Source: Prorocentrum cordatum
Lineage: Eukaryota > Sar > Dinophyceae > Prorocentrales > Prorocentraceae
Assembly: GCA_963575745.1 (NCBI GenBank)
Contig: CAUYUJ010005653.1
Coordinates: forward strand, 1-49,007
Length of the DNA: 49,007 nucleotides
Reading direction: 5' to 3'
Positions 30,590 through 44,100 of the stretch are shown here, one piece after another. A program made the translations under genes and the position numbers. Position 1 is the stretch's first letter. Each line of letters begins with the position of its first letter. The notes under the pieces are model-generated. The model saw nothing but the letters and a program-made list of their open reading frames with translations. It was not told the origin of the DNA and ran no database searches.

Positions 30590-31880
30590 AATACTTTGCC
30601 CACCACTTCTTCACCGTATACCCGCCGTGCAGCATTTACGGCACTCGGATCTCCAGGTACTCCCTGTGCTTGCACATCCACGCTGAGCTCTGCAGGCTCT
30701 CCCGGGACGTCGTTATCCCACTGTGCTGGGGTGCGCCAGACCCTGACGGGGCCCATGTCCACAACGACGACGAGAACCAGATCACCTGCTCGGCACGGGC
30801 ACGCCGGGAGACAGCGAGCCGCTGCGAGGACACTGCTACGAGTCGCTGCCGCAGCACGTCTGCTCGAGCAGCACCGCTCTCCAAGATGGCGCCCGGGGAC
30901 TCGAACAGGACGGGCTCCAGCTGCAGAGGCCGCTCCGCACCCCGCGGTGGGGGAGGCTCAACGCGCGAGGGCTCCACACCCAGAGAGCGAGGCAGACAGA
31001 CCGCAGCGAAGACAAGCTACTGGAAATGCAACGGCTGCGGCAGAAACGCCCCCCCATAGAGGTCTGGATCTGTTACCGTGGGAACCAGTGGACATGGGAA
31101 CAGGACGACTTTTTTTGTTTGTTTACGCGGACAGCCGCTAGCCAACGCAACACCTCGACCACGGTCCACGTCCACAGCAGCAGGAGCTCTAACCAGCATC
31201 GTCATGGGAGCAGGATGACATCAACCAGAAAGGCGGGCAGTCCCGTACACGAGGGTCATCTAGGAGCTCTAGTCGTACAAGAGAGCAACCTGCATGGAAG
31301 CTGGACAGGACCACCGAGAAAGTAGTCAAGGCGACCGACTCCTACGAGGAACAGGAGGCCACATCCCACCCTTCGTATGCAGAACCGCCTCAAGACCGAT
31401 AATAACTACGACAGTACCGCTGGAAATGCCACGAGGACCTATACACAACGGCGCAGAGATACATCAAAGACAAGGAAAAAAGATACACCGTCACGCGCAA
31501 CCTCGGTGACACCCGCTGCCTCAAATACATGCTATCCAGATCCAGGACCGCGACAGACGACAAGGACAAGAAAGCCGAGAAGGACAGGAAGATAGCCACA
31601 TCACTCGAAGACGCTCTACGTCAACAAAAGACCGTACCAACCACCGGGCCCTCTGTACCACCGGCTATCGGCACATACCCTGACAGACACCGACTCCTTG
31701 AACAAACAGCATCGCTGCGACGAGGGCCTCGTTCCCTTGGAAGATCGACGGACAGTCGTACATGTGGCGAGCCCAGCGGCCCAGCGGCAATAACCCTACT
31801 TTCAGTCATGCAAGAGTGCGGCAAGCGCTGCGGCGAGAGCGTCGTTCCTTTGGATGGAGGTTCTCCCGAGATCAGATAAT
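30590..31880 (+). pseudogene. Weak coding traces, frame-broken, unknown family
   Basis: Plus-strand pieces in different frames look protein-like. 30590-31059 reads KYFAHHFFTVYPPCSIYGTR and ends YWKCNGCGRNAPP, a W-x-C-x-x-C-G pattern suggestive of a zinc ribbon. 31230-31400 reads AWKLDRTTEKVVKATDSYEE and ends at two stops. 31402-31879 reads RWKCHEDLYTTAQRYIKDKE, RNLGDTRCLKYMLSRSRT and KIATSLEDALRQQK. The pieces might be exons, or a decayed LINE ORF1-like gene. No domain match is certain, and minus-strand frames exist over part of the region. Confidence 0.25.
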
Positions 31881-32155
31881 GTGACACGCACTGCAGCGTG
31901 AACACGGCCTTCGAAAACCGACAACGTTCTGATCATACAAAGCCGCACTATCGAAAACCAACTCGGGACAATCCAGTGTGTAAGAAGCAATCTACGAGAC
32001 CTGCGGTCACAAAGAAAGGCAACATCAAGGGAGGGAGGCGACCAGTATGTGTCACGGAAGAAGGGGGCGAGGAGGGAGATGGGGTCGGGGGGGTGGGTGA
32101 GAGGACGGCGAGAAGCGGGGCCCATACGGACCCGAGGGATGCTGGGGAGGGGCAC
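31881..32155 (-). other. Presumed intron sequence downstream of the SPF45-like exon B
   Basis: Follows the GT donor at 32155-32154 in minus-strand sense. The expected last exon of an SPF45 gene (a short Phe/acidic tail after the UHM) was not found here. Confidence 0.3.
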
Positions 32156-35100
32156 CTCGCTCTGACCACGCGGCCGCCGAAATATCTGCCGTTCATGTCC
32201 ACGAGCGCCTTCGTGGCGTCCTCTCGGGGCGCCCGCCGACCGCGCGCGGCCTGGCGCCCTCCTCCTCCTCCTCCTCCTCCTGTCCTGGCTCCTCCTCCTC
32301 CCTCCTCCTCCTCCTCCTCCTGTTCCTCCTCCTCCTCCTCCTCCTCCTCCACCTCCTCCTCCTCACTCCTCCTCCTCCTCCTCCACCTCCTCCTCCTCCT
32401 CCTCCTCCCTCCTCCCTCCTCCCTCCCTCCTCCCTCCTCCCTCCTCCCTCCTCCTCCTCCCTCCTCCCTCGTCCCTCCTCCCTCCTGCTCCTCCTCCTCT
32501 TCCCTCCTCCTCCTCCTCCTCTCTCCTCCTCCCTCCTCCTCCTCCTCCTCTCCTCCTCCTCCTCCCCTCCTCCTCCCTCCTCCTCCTCCTCCTCCTCCTG
32601 CTACTGCCCTGGTTCCTCCTGCGCCTCCCCTGGCTCGGCCCCTCCTCTCCCGCTCGCGCGGCGGGTCCCCGTCGAGGGGACTCGGTTTGGAGTCCCGAAG
32701 CGGTGCGGTGACAGACCGTGCGGTGACCTCGAAATCTCCCAGGACCTCACCGCACGGTCCGTCACCGCACGGTCTGTCACGGTCTTGGGACCTCGGCGGC
32801 CCCAGTCGCCAGAGACGGCCTCGGAGAACGACCCGAGTCCAAAACCGTGCGGTGACCCCGAATCCTCACCGACTCACCGCACGGTGTGGTCACCATCCCG
32901 TTTGGGGGCCACCGACTCGGGGACGGCGGGGACCTCGGTTGAAGGCCGGCAGGGCGGCCGGTGCGGCTGGATGTGCGGGTTCCCGATGGCTGCTGGTCGC
33001 CTGCCTCGACTCACAACCATCGCCGCAATCACCAGCGAGTTCACCCGTGTGGTCGGCATCCTCCTGACCCTCGTGCTCGTCTTCTTCGTCTTGACATTAC
33101 TCTTCGTCTTACCATTCTTAATGCTCTCCCTTCCTATCGTTATATCATCCTTCTTCGTCGTATCATTCGTGATTCTCCTCTTCTTCGCCTTATCATTCTT
33201 TCTGCTCCTCCTCCTCACCCTCGTCCTCTTCGCCCTCCCCTGGCCCTCCTCCTCCACTTCCTCTTCCAATTCTTCAGCTTTGCCCTTCTCATCCTCTCGC
33301 GTGTGGCCTGAAAGACTGGCTTCCTTAAGCACCCTGCGACGGGGTCGGCTTCCGTCAGGTCCCCTCTTCGATTTCCCCCCTGGATTCATAGACCTCATTT
33401 CGTCGATTTCCCCTCTTCGATGCCCCTCTTTTCGTCGATTTCCCCTCTTCGAACTCCCGCGCTGGATTCAGAAACCTCCTGGCGCGCTGGGGTCGCCTGA
33501 GAGGAGGAAAGGAGGAAGGAGGACGAGGAGGAGGCATGAGAGGACGGAGGGAGGAGGAAGAGGAGGAAGGCGGGAGGGAAGAGGAGGAAGAGGAGGGCGG
33601 GAAGGAGGCTTCCTGAACACAGGATGGCTCTCCAGAAGGCGAACCCGCAACTGCGAGGGCGGCCCCCATCGCGAGGATGCACAGCGACGATCGCTCTCGC
33701 TGTCTTCTCGTGGGCGCAGGCAATTTGAAGAGGAAGTGGAGGAGGAGGAGGAGGAGGAGGAGGGAGGAGGGAGGAGGAAGCGGAGGAGCCCCCACCCCCC
33801 CTCGCGTGGGTGCACCGCGATGAGCGCTCTGGCTGTCCTTTTTCCGCCTGCGGGCCCGCTCGGAGCGGCCCGCTCTTAAGCATCGCTGACTGGGGCCCTG
33901 GGACACACAGAGGAACAGACACACATGCCAGGATCCCCCAGCGTTCTTCCACATCTTCTGGAGCTTCGTCGTCCCCCCCGCTTCCAAACGTTTTCCCATA
34001 TTTTCCTGGGGAGGACGAGGACGAGGACGAGGAGGAGGAGGAGGAGGAGGAGGAGGAGGGGGAGAAGGAGGAGGAGGAGGAGGAGGAGGAGATAAACTGT
34101 GTCTGTGTGTTGTCTCCCCTCCTGCACCGCACGGGGCCTTTTTCCCAGCCTCCCTGGCTCCAGACAGTGCGCGGGCGCGGGCCCGCGCCGTCCCTCCGCC
34201 GTGGTCTTGGGATCACTCCTCCTCCAGGCTGACGTATCCTCCCGGTGGCAGCAAGGCTTCTCTCTGGGCTCTGGACGCCCGAAATGGGTGCGGAAAGAAT
34301 GGGTACGATGCCCAACAGCAGTTCCTGTTCATTCTGAACAGGACTCGCTGTCGGTGTCGCCGCGGCCTGTGTCTATTTGAGACAGAAGGCCGCCTGCCCA
34401 ACAGCGGCCGCTGTTGGTTTGGGACAACATTTGTGGTTGGGCATTGTGCCCATTCTTTCCGTGCCCATTTCGGGCGTCCAAATCCCTGGGCGGAGGCCCC
34501 GAGACACTGGAGGGCCGGCAGCCGCGGATCGCCGAGCGGGAGAGGCCCCTTCCCCGGGGGGGTAGGCAGGAGGGGGGAGGGGGGTGGAGAGGAGGGGGAT
34601 GGACAGAGCGCGCGAGGGGAACAGGCGGAAAGGGGAAGAGGAGGAGGAGCGCGAGGAAGGGCAACGACAATGAGGAACGTGAAGGGGCCCTGGGACACAC
34701 AAATGAATGCACACAAATGAAAGGATTCCCTATCTTTTCTCACATTTTCTGGGTTTTCGTTTTCCCCCCACCTCCCATAGTTTCGTATATTTTCCTGGGA
34801 GTCGACGATTGATTGTGTCTGTGTGTTTTATTCCCTCCTGAGAGAAGTAATAACGAAAGAATTGCCGGTGTACACGTCCGACAGCTTTGCTGATGGGGCG
34901 ATGCACGGCCAAGACTCCGAACGAATTCATGACGAAACCTATGACGAAAATAAGAGAAACCTCTTTAGCTGCCAAATATCGGCGGTGATTCGAAACAGCG
35001 CCCCACATCTCGTAGCCGAACTAGTTCAAGAACTCTTCAATATTACTGTCGGGCTAGCCAAGCGCCGCAGTATGGACCAGCCACGCTGCCACCGGCAGAC

Positions 35101-38100
35101 ACCATTCCGCACGCGATTCAAGGACACCTCCCTCCCACACAGCTCGTGAACGAGCCAGCATACAACAGTCACGCCGAAGGCGAAAGTGAGAAACGCAAAC
35201 ATTTCCCGCACGCGTAGCCTTGCACATCGTCCGCTGGGAACTGCGCTTTCCAAGAATTAACTGCGCAGCCTCGTGTTAATGCGCCGCCCGACCTCCCTGC
35301 ACGCAAGAGCATGATCAATCCTATTACATGACTCGGGCCAACTCACTTTGATACAATTCGGATCCATGGCCCAACCATTGTAGTATCAGAGAGCCCTGCT
35401 CAATGCCTGGCGCTGTTTTGTGCCGCTGGGCAGCCCTCCGAATGAACTCAAGAACGAGCAAGCAAGATCGGGGTGCCCGTAAACTGGCTTGCATGCGAAT
35501 GACATCCGTTCAGCAAGTCTTCTAAACCAAGATGGCTTCAGCAGAGGTTTGTGAGGATGAGGAGGACGCCAGGGGAAGATTGCGGAGATTGCGATGATGC
35601 GCACCCAGGTGCGGTTCGCGCCAACTCATAAAAAGTTGGACGCCAGGGGAAGATGGAGAAGAGGCGACGGAGGGAGGCAGGGAGCTAGTCAAGGAGCGAA
35701 GAGGGAAGGGGCGGAGGCACCATAGAGGACGAGGACAGAAGCAACGGAGGAGTTGGAAGGGACGTGGACATGGAAAAGGCCAGACATCCAGCGTCGTGGT
35801 CTTTGTCACTGAAGGGGCCCTGGGACACACAAATAAATACACAAATCAAAGGATTCCCAATATTTTCCTATATTTTTGGGGTTGTGGTCTCCCCCCCCCC
35901 CACACACTTCCAATATTTTGCCATATTTTCTGGGGACTCGACGATCAATTGTGTCTGTGTGTGTGTGTGTGTCTCCCCTCCTGAGTCACAACGTAGTTTC
36001 CAAGACACCTGGACCCTTCCCCAAGACCGGCTTCTCATCCGGCCCCAGAGAGCTCCGAACTTGTCACGAGGCAGAGACTTGCCCCATGCCATCCGTCGCG
36101 ATTTTCTCGCAGTGCGAGGATGTCAGGGGAGGGGAAGAAACACACACACACACACACAACTTTTGAGCAGGGACCGACCGTCCTGGCATATCTATAGGCC
36201 TACCACGAAGTTTTCTTAGAACCCAATCATGTTCTAAAGACAACAGCCAGGTTCTTAGAACATAAACCTTGTGTGCTAAAACAAGACACCCCCAGCCAGA
36301 CATGTTCTGAGAACCTTTCGTGGAAGCCACAAGAGGTTCTTAGAACATACTTTGATAGGCCTATAGGCGAGCCAGGACGCTTCGCCAAAGCTTGAGGGGG
36401 CGGGGGANNNNNNNNNNNNNNNNNNNNNNNNNNNNNNNNNNNNNNNNNNNNNNNNNNNNNNNNNNNNNNNNNNNNNNNNNNNNNNNNNNNNNNNNNNNNN
36501 NNNNNNNCACCCATGGTTTTCTGTAGAATTCGTCAGAGCGCGAGCGCACATTTTTGTGAAAACCGATGTTGCGAAACCGTGTGTTTTTTATATGTGTTTT
36601 GGACAATTGGTTTTGAATTCGCTACGAAGCCAGAGGTTTTTGACGGATTTCGGCATGCGTCCGCAACGACGCGGGCGCGCGTGCAAGTCGCCCCGTCTTT
36701 TGCACATGCTTCTCGCGACAGCGCGTGCGAAACGGCGTCCGCTGGGCGATTTCGACATGCGCGCGCGCGAAGCTCGTTTGGTAGCATTTTACGAAACTGA
36801 CGAGAAGCCTCTGGCCTTCTCCACAATTCGCAAGATCGCGCGCAGTAGTTGTTTTTTTAGTTTTATATATTAAAAAAAGATATATAATTATAATAAAAAT
36901 GAAAAGAAATGAAAACCCGCATTGCGAAACCATGTGTTTGTTGGTTAAATCTGTTTGGGGGGCACTCGATTGTGCGACGCCGGCGGTTTTTGTTGCAGGA
37001 TTCCCCCGCGCATTACAAAAAGACGGGGCGATAATCCCCGGGGGGGTAATCGATTGTCTTTCAATTTTTATTTTATTTTTTTTGCAAAAAAAGAAGTTGG
37101 CGCCGTCCTTGCTCTTGCGCGCATCCAACCCACCTGCCCGCAACTTGTCTAGCAAAACCCACGCGGCGGCGGTTGCGATGAGCGCTTGGCGTTGGCTGTT
37201 GCATCTCTGCTGCCGCGCCAACCCAAGCGCGCAGCGGCCAGCTGGTCTAGCGCGACCGACGCCGCCGCGGTGGCGCTGGCTGCCGGGTACATCCCAGCGG
37301 GCGCTGCAGCGCGAGTCGGCGACTTGGGCGGGCGCGGTGCCATGGCAGCGTCGCCAACGGTAGACGCGATGATGATCGTAGCAATGCTGGCGAACAGCGA
37401 CGGCCGCGCGGCCAGTGGCGGGGCCGATGCAGATCGCGCCGGCGACGATGACGGCGCCCTCGCGTCGTTGGCGAAGGCGTTGGCAAGAGTTCGGCGCGCG
37501 CGGCCAACGCGCGAAAGTGGCCCGCGTGGAATTATTCGACGCGGGTCGCGGCCACCCGCGATGCGCGCGCGCGCATGGGCGCGCGAATGATTTCCGCATG
37601 CGGCGCGAGGGGCCCGTTTGGCATGAGTCCATGAACACGTTGAAAAGCCAACGGTCTTCTTAAGAATTCGCAAGAGCGCGAGCGCGCGCTTTTGTGAACA
37701 CGGATGTTGCGAACCAGTGTGTTTTTGCATTTGTTTTGGGCACTCGGTTTTGCAATCCTCACGACGCCGCAAATTGTTGACGGATTTTGGCATGCGCCCG
37801 CGTCGACGCGCGCGCACTTTCCCCGATTTGTTGCAAAGGATCCTCTCGACAGCACGCGCGCAGGGGCGTTCGAGCGATTCCGACGCGCGCGCGATGCCTT
37901 TTTGGTTGCATTTCATGAAGACGGTAGATCAACCTATGGTTTTCTTGACACTTCGCAACGGCGCCCGTGCAAAGTTCTGGGTTGAAAACCAGTTTCGCGA
38001 AACCTTGGGTTTTTCTATTTTTACATTCGATTTTGACATCCTTGCGACACCGATGGTTTTTGAAGGATTCCGGCACGCGCGCGCGACGATGCGCGCGAGT

Positions 38101-41100
38101 GCGCTTCGTTGTATCTTTAGCGCGAGGGTTTCTCAAACACGGCTGATTTTTGATAAGCGAGCGTGCGCGCGCAACATTTTCGCAAGGGGATAACGGGGGG
38201 CCATGGGGGCTCGGCTGGGATGGCATGGATTGACATGTAAGATGGGCGATGGGACAGAACCACTCGCAAACTGCAATGGGGCGATGACCCGGGGGGGGGG
38301 GGGGGGGGGCGGGGTATCATCTATTCATTTGAAAGAAGGAGAGCACTTTTATATCACATGCAAGCGAGTTGACGCATTCCACGCTCTTGCAAACGCCGCG
38401 CCCAACCGCCCGAAAGTTGGCTTGCAAAACCCATGCGGCGGCGGTTGCGATGAGCGCTCGGCGTTGGCCGTTGCATATCTGCGGCCGCGCCAATCCAAGC
38501 GCGCAGCGGCCAGCTAGTCTAGCGCGACCGACGCGGCCACGGTGGCGCTGGCTGCCAGGCGCGCCCCAGCGGGCGCTTCAGTGCGAGTCGGCGACTTCAG
38601 CGGGCGCGGTGTCATGGCAACGTCGCCAACGGTAGACGCGTGTGACGATGTTGACAACGGCGACGGCGCGGCCAGTGCGGGCGCCAATGCGGATCGCGCC
38701 GACGACGATGACGGCGCCCTCGCGCCGGCGAGGAAGTTTTTGGAAAGAGTTCGACATGCGCGCGCGGCCGACGCGCGAGTGGCCCGCATGGTATTATTTG
38801 ACGCGGATCGCGCTCCCCCCCCCGCCCCCCCCCCCAGCACGCGCGCAAGGGCGCGCGAATGATTTCGGCATGCGGCGCCAGAGACCCGTTTGGCATAATT
38901 ATTTGAACAGATTGGGCAATGTACGGTTTCCAGTAAAAGCCGCAAGAGCGCGAGAGCGCTCTTTTTTGAGACCTGTCGTTGCGAACCAATCTGGTTTTTA
39001 TGTCCATTTTTCTTGGGCGCTCGATTTTGAAATCCTTGCGATGCAGGAGGTTTTTGACGGATTTCGGCATGCGCGCGCGGCGACGCGCGCGCTGCTCTCG
39101 CGACACCGCGCGCGCAGGGGCGTTCGAACGCTTTCGACGTGAGTGCGCGCGACGCCCGCTTGGCAGCAGTCTGTCAACGATGAGAATGCTTCGGTTGCCC
39201 AACAATTCGCAAGAGCGCGCGCGCGAGCCTATTGAAAATCAGCGTTGCCACGCCCGGAATATATTTTGCATGTTGTTTTGGTGTTCGATTTTGAGATCCT
39301 TCCGAAACATGAAGTTTTAAGGGGTGTCGGCATGCGCGCGACGACGCGCGCTCGTGCGCTTCGCCCCATTCTGTGCGGCAGGCTCTTGACAACTGATGAT
39401 TTTGTTGATGAGCGAGTTTGGGCGCATTTTAATTTTGGCGAAGGATGGCGGGGGGGGGGGGCGAGCAAGGCGGCGGCGGGGCGGCGACGGCGGCGACGGG
39501 GGGCTCGGGGCCGCCAGACCGCCGCCCGGGCCCAAACAGCGGGCGACGACGGCGAGCGCGGAGTGCTGGACCGCCACCCAAGTCCAACTCCTTAGAGAAG
39601 ACACGAGAACCCCGAAATGGACGCACTGTTCTGGGGCAAAATCAAGACTCGACAGTGGCCAGCGCGTGGGATTGCAGTGCCCTGCGAACCGCAAGCGAGC
39701 GACGGTTTCGACGACAGAATCTGATTGCTGGTACGGAATTGCAAAATTCCCTTGGTGCGTGGCTGAAGGAGTTCCGCGGCGGAAATAATCGCTAGCGACG
39801 CGTTCGCGGCCGCCGCGCGAACCGCCCCGCGACGCGCTCCGCGACCCGCCCCGCGATCCGACCCGCAGTCCACCCCGCGACCCGCCGCGCCCGCGGCGCG
39901 ACCCGCCCGACCGACCCCGCGATCTGCGGCCCGACTCGCCCGGCGACCTGCGCCGCGCTCCGCGGCCTGCTTCGCGCCCGTCGCGCCCGGCAACTCGCCC
40001 GCCGAGCGGCGCCCGTCATGTGCGCGCGGGAGCCGCGCCGAGACCGGCCGTGACTGGTGCCCGCGACCGCGCCAGCGTCTGGCGTCTGGGCGGCGCGCCC
40101 GCCGCCTCCGCCTGCGACCGCGCCTCGGCCCGCGCGCGCGAATCGCGCAAATCAGCGCCGACGGGCCCCAATTTTCACTCTTGCAACAACTGTTTCATGC
40201 GCGCCCCTGATCGGCGCGGCGCCCGCCTGCGACTTGTCGGCGACGCCCCCGCCGCGGCGCGATCCTGACGAGGGGGGCTGGCGTCTGCCAAGGGCCCCCG
40301 ACATCCGCGACGCGCGAGCGATCCGCCCGCCGCCCGTCAGCCGCCCGCCCGCGCTGCGATCGGGGAATCCGACGACCGCTGCGGGCCGCCGCCCTGTCCT
40401 CATTCCTGAATTCGCGCGCGCCGATTCCCGGCGGCGCGCGCTGCGACTTCGACGGCGCGGGGGGGGGGGCTGCAGGCCGCCGCAAACGACGTCGCTCTCA
40501 AGGGGATTCGGACTGTGCCGACTGCGGGGCGCAAGCGGGATGGAGATGGCTTCCACGGGCGCCCCGCGGGAGGGGCGCGCCGCAGTCCGTCGGGGGCTGA
40601 GCGACGCGGCGCGGGCAATCGCATCCTGGCCGTCGCACGCGCGTTCCGATGGCTGCGACTGCGCCGCAAGAACACTGTCGCGATTTCCACCAGGCTGATC
40701 GCCCGCGCATTCGCGCCGACCAAACAACGGGACGCCGACCACTGCGGTCAGAGAAATACTCGGGACCCCATCGAGGTCGAAGGAACCACCGGGATGGGGG
40801 CATCCCCTGGGCGACGCCACTTAAGCCATAAAGAATGAGACAACGGACCGCCGTTCTGACGCACGGGGGGGGCCCCCCCCCCCCCCCCCCCCCCCCCCTT
40901 CAACGGATTTACGGCGGCTCGGCTGACGCATCCTTCCCCGACGCAGCCGCGCGCTCATCTGGCGTCGATCATGTTGGCGGTGAAACGAATGGCGCGAATG
41001 GAGCTGAGCGGCATCTTTTCTTTTGGGAATTATGGAATGCCGCGCCGCGGCAGCGACCGCTGACTTGAGCATGAAAGGGCGAATTGCCATTCGAAGCTCA

Positions 41101-44100
41101 GGCCCTCGTTGCATGCCGAATTCCCTATGGTGGCCATCCTTGTGCGGCAAGTGTTCGTCTGTTCCTGCCTGGATAACTCGCGTGTGCTTCTTGGGCGCAA
41201 GCAGTGCTAACCCGGCCTGTTTCGCGATCTGTTCCTTCGCTGAGGTTCGGCGCCCGCGCCTTGCCCGCGACTTATTCGACGACTGAGGAATCAGCGGATA
41301 TCTTCGCTCAATCGCGTGGGCCCGCGTGGCGATATTCGTCTAACTCATGCGCCCGTTTGCTGATGGGGCCAAGGCTAGTGCTTGAATTGAACCTGCTATT
41401 TGCCGCGCAGGCGATCAATTGAGCCGCATTTCGCTGGGCTACCGCTTGGAGAACAACAGGTCAATTTTCTGGGAGGGAACGAGGCGGGTGCTCCACGATC
41501 AGCATGCGCACGGCGTCGTGACCTCCACCCGCGCGCTGGACCTAGGCAGTCTTGCGAAGACGTCGCCCTGCCGAGCGGTCTGGCAGCTCAGAACGCGACG
41601 GCAATCCTGAGGAGCGTTGGCGGTGCTCTACTGGCATTCTAGCAATTTTCAACGCTGCCTTAACGCGCGTGACCTTCATGCCCTCTGCAACGCGGCCCGA
41701 TGCTGCCGCGGTTTGAAGAAGGCATTTGGCTACGCTGCGAGATTCTGCGCCGAAGCTTGGAGCTGCCGAAGTGCGGGGGCGGAATGCATTGCATTCGCCG
41801 GCCCAACGGGCCAAAGTCGTGCTAAAATCTCCGGTAAGAAAGAACGCCCGAGTTTCCCTAGCTCGCGCGCGCGCGCGGCCGCCCCCCGAGGCCCCTGGGA
41901 CAGAAATGCCCCGGCGAAGTCCCGGCAAGGCCCCAGCAAGTCAGGGTCGCGGGCGCTGGAATTCCCAGGCGCGACAGCGCCCCGAGGAAGCGCCAAATAA
42001 GTGGCGGGCGCAACGGCCTCAGGTCAAGAGCGTTCCAGGATGGCCCACGTTGGTCCCGAGACGGCATCAGAAGCGCCCGGGACGGCCCCGGAAGGCTCAA
42101 AAGGGGAACCCGAAGAAGGCCCGGAGAGGCACCATTCATTGATATAGTTTACGCATTGGACAGATTTTGAAGTCACTGCCGCGCCGAGCTTCCGACCGCC
42201 CAGATCAGCCCAAGAGGGCTCCAATATCGCCCCAAGTCAATCCAATAGGCTCCCAGGACAGCCCAAGAGAGCTCCAAGACGGCCCAAGGGGCCTCCCCAG
42301 AGGGCTGTTGAGTCTCCCATGAGGGCGAACCCGGACAGACGTATCGAACCTTCACCGACTGTAAATCAAACTGGTTTTACTGTCCCCAAACATTTGAAAC
42401 CCTCCATTCTACGCAAGCCTGCCGGCTCTGCGAAAGAAAAGGGGATATCCCGGTCCTCAACGAGAGGACTCTCGCTGACAACGGAACTAGCATGTTTTCC
42501 TTCTGGCAACCGAGCGGATTGCCGTGGCCAAAGGGTCACTCAGTGTCCTCCGGATGCGAACCGAAAATGCAGCGGTCCTCCTCGGCCTTCGTACAACGAC
42601 GACGACCTCGCAAATCACCATTCCCTAAGAAAGGTACTGGGGGATGGAACGGTTAAACATTGCTCCTGGCAGAGGTCTCAGCCGCCCCCACTGCCCCACT
42701 CCACCGCTTCACGATGGAGAAGAAGGAAAGCGCGACTGTTTCTTGCAGGCGGGTCACTAGGGCTGGCCGCTGGTCCGCTAGGGCAGATCCTCTGGAACAG
42801 TACGGCCGACAGCAGGGCCAAACGGGCCCTATGCCGCGCTCCAGGACGCACGCCGCGCTCAGACAGCGTGCGGCGTCAGCTCCGGCCTCAATAGGGTAAG
42901 GCCGGACATGCAACGCAAACAAATGGCGGTCCCTCTCGACTCACTGTCTTGTCTTTTTGTTTCCTGTCGTCGTCGCGGCCACCCAGAGGTCAATCTCTCT
43001 CTCTCTCTTTTTTCTCGGCGTCTGGGAGGGTTGGGGCTTCTCCCTGCGCCCATATCGCGTGGAGCGTGTTGTTCGCCGCCTCCGCGCTCCTCGGGCCCAA
43101 TTTAGGCAGGCAGGAGAGCTCTTGATTTCCACGGCTCGCGACCGTCCAGTTCGCGGAGCCGACCGCCAAGTGAGGGGGGACCGCGGCCGCCGCCCGTCGC
43201 TGGAAGCGCCGCAAGGCCGTCCGCGGCGGCCCGCCAGGAGACGGAGACATAGACATGGCACCGGGGGAGGGGCGCCAGGAGGGGGAGGCGCCTCCTAGCG
43301 CCTCTCAGGCTGGCCGAAGTCAAAGGGAGACTCCGGCCCACAGGCCGCGCAGGGTCAACCTCGGGCCAGAGCGGCTTGAGCCAGGAGGCTACGGTCGCAC
43401 GCGCACACATGCCGAAGCGCATGCAATGAAATGCATGAATGTCATTGGTATTCAAAGTCTGCGCACTGAACGGTGCCGGCCAATTCATGTCTGTTGGGCT
43501 CGCTGTTTACCAGAATCCCCAACAAAACAACTGGTGCGCCCCTTTCTTGTATCCGTGACTGCGTGGGCCCATGATGCACACGTGAAGCGACATCAAGCAG
43601 CGAACAGCATCAAACATTCTCTCAGCAAACAAAGGAGTCTCCGACAGGTCGTCGTCTTGCAAAGCTGACAAGCACCTGCGCAACATGATATATGGGAAGT
43701 GGGGGCGAGGCACGACTAGGACAATGAAAGCAAGCGTGAAGAGTTCACGGTAAGTCAATTAGAATGCGTCTGAGGATGGAGAGCGGAAACATGCGAAATG
43801 AGCGGAGGAGAGGATGGCACTTCACGAGCAGTCGGTTGCACGAGGACTGGTTGCTCTCCTGCCCACAACACTTATCCGCTGGCCTCTTTTTGGGCTCCGA
43901 GCGATGAGGATCATGAGGAAGGGGAGGAGGAGGATGAGGTGGAGGCAGGTGAAGCTGAGAAAGAGGAGATCCAAGATATCCAATTGAGCGCACCAAGGTG
44001 CGTTGCCGACGCCGTGACCTCACTCGACAATTGCTGTTCATGAAACCGCAAGCTGGACACGGCGTGAGTGGCACGGTTAGGACATGTAGGCGCGTGGCCC

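Noticed and set aside
31898-33067. 389-codon plus-strand ORF with long Pro/Ser/Leu runs
   Set aside because: Mostly the CCTCC array. The credible coding here is the short UHM exon on the opposite strand.
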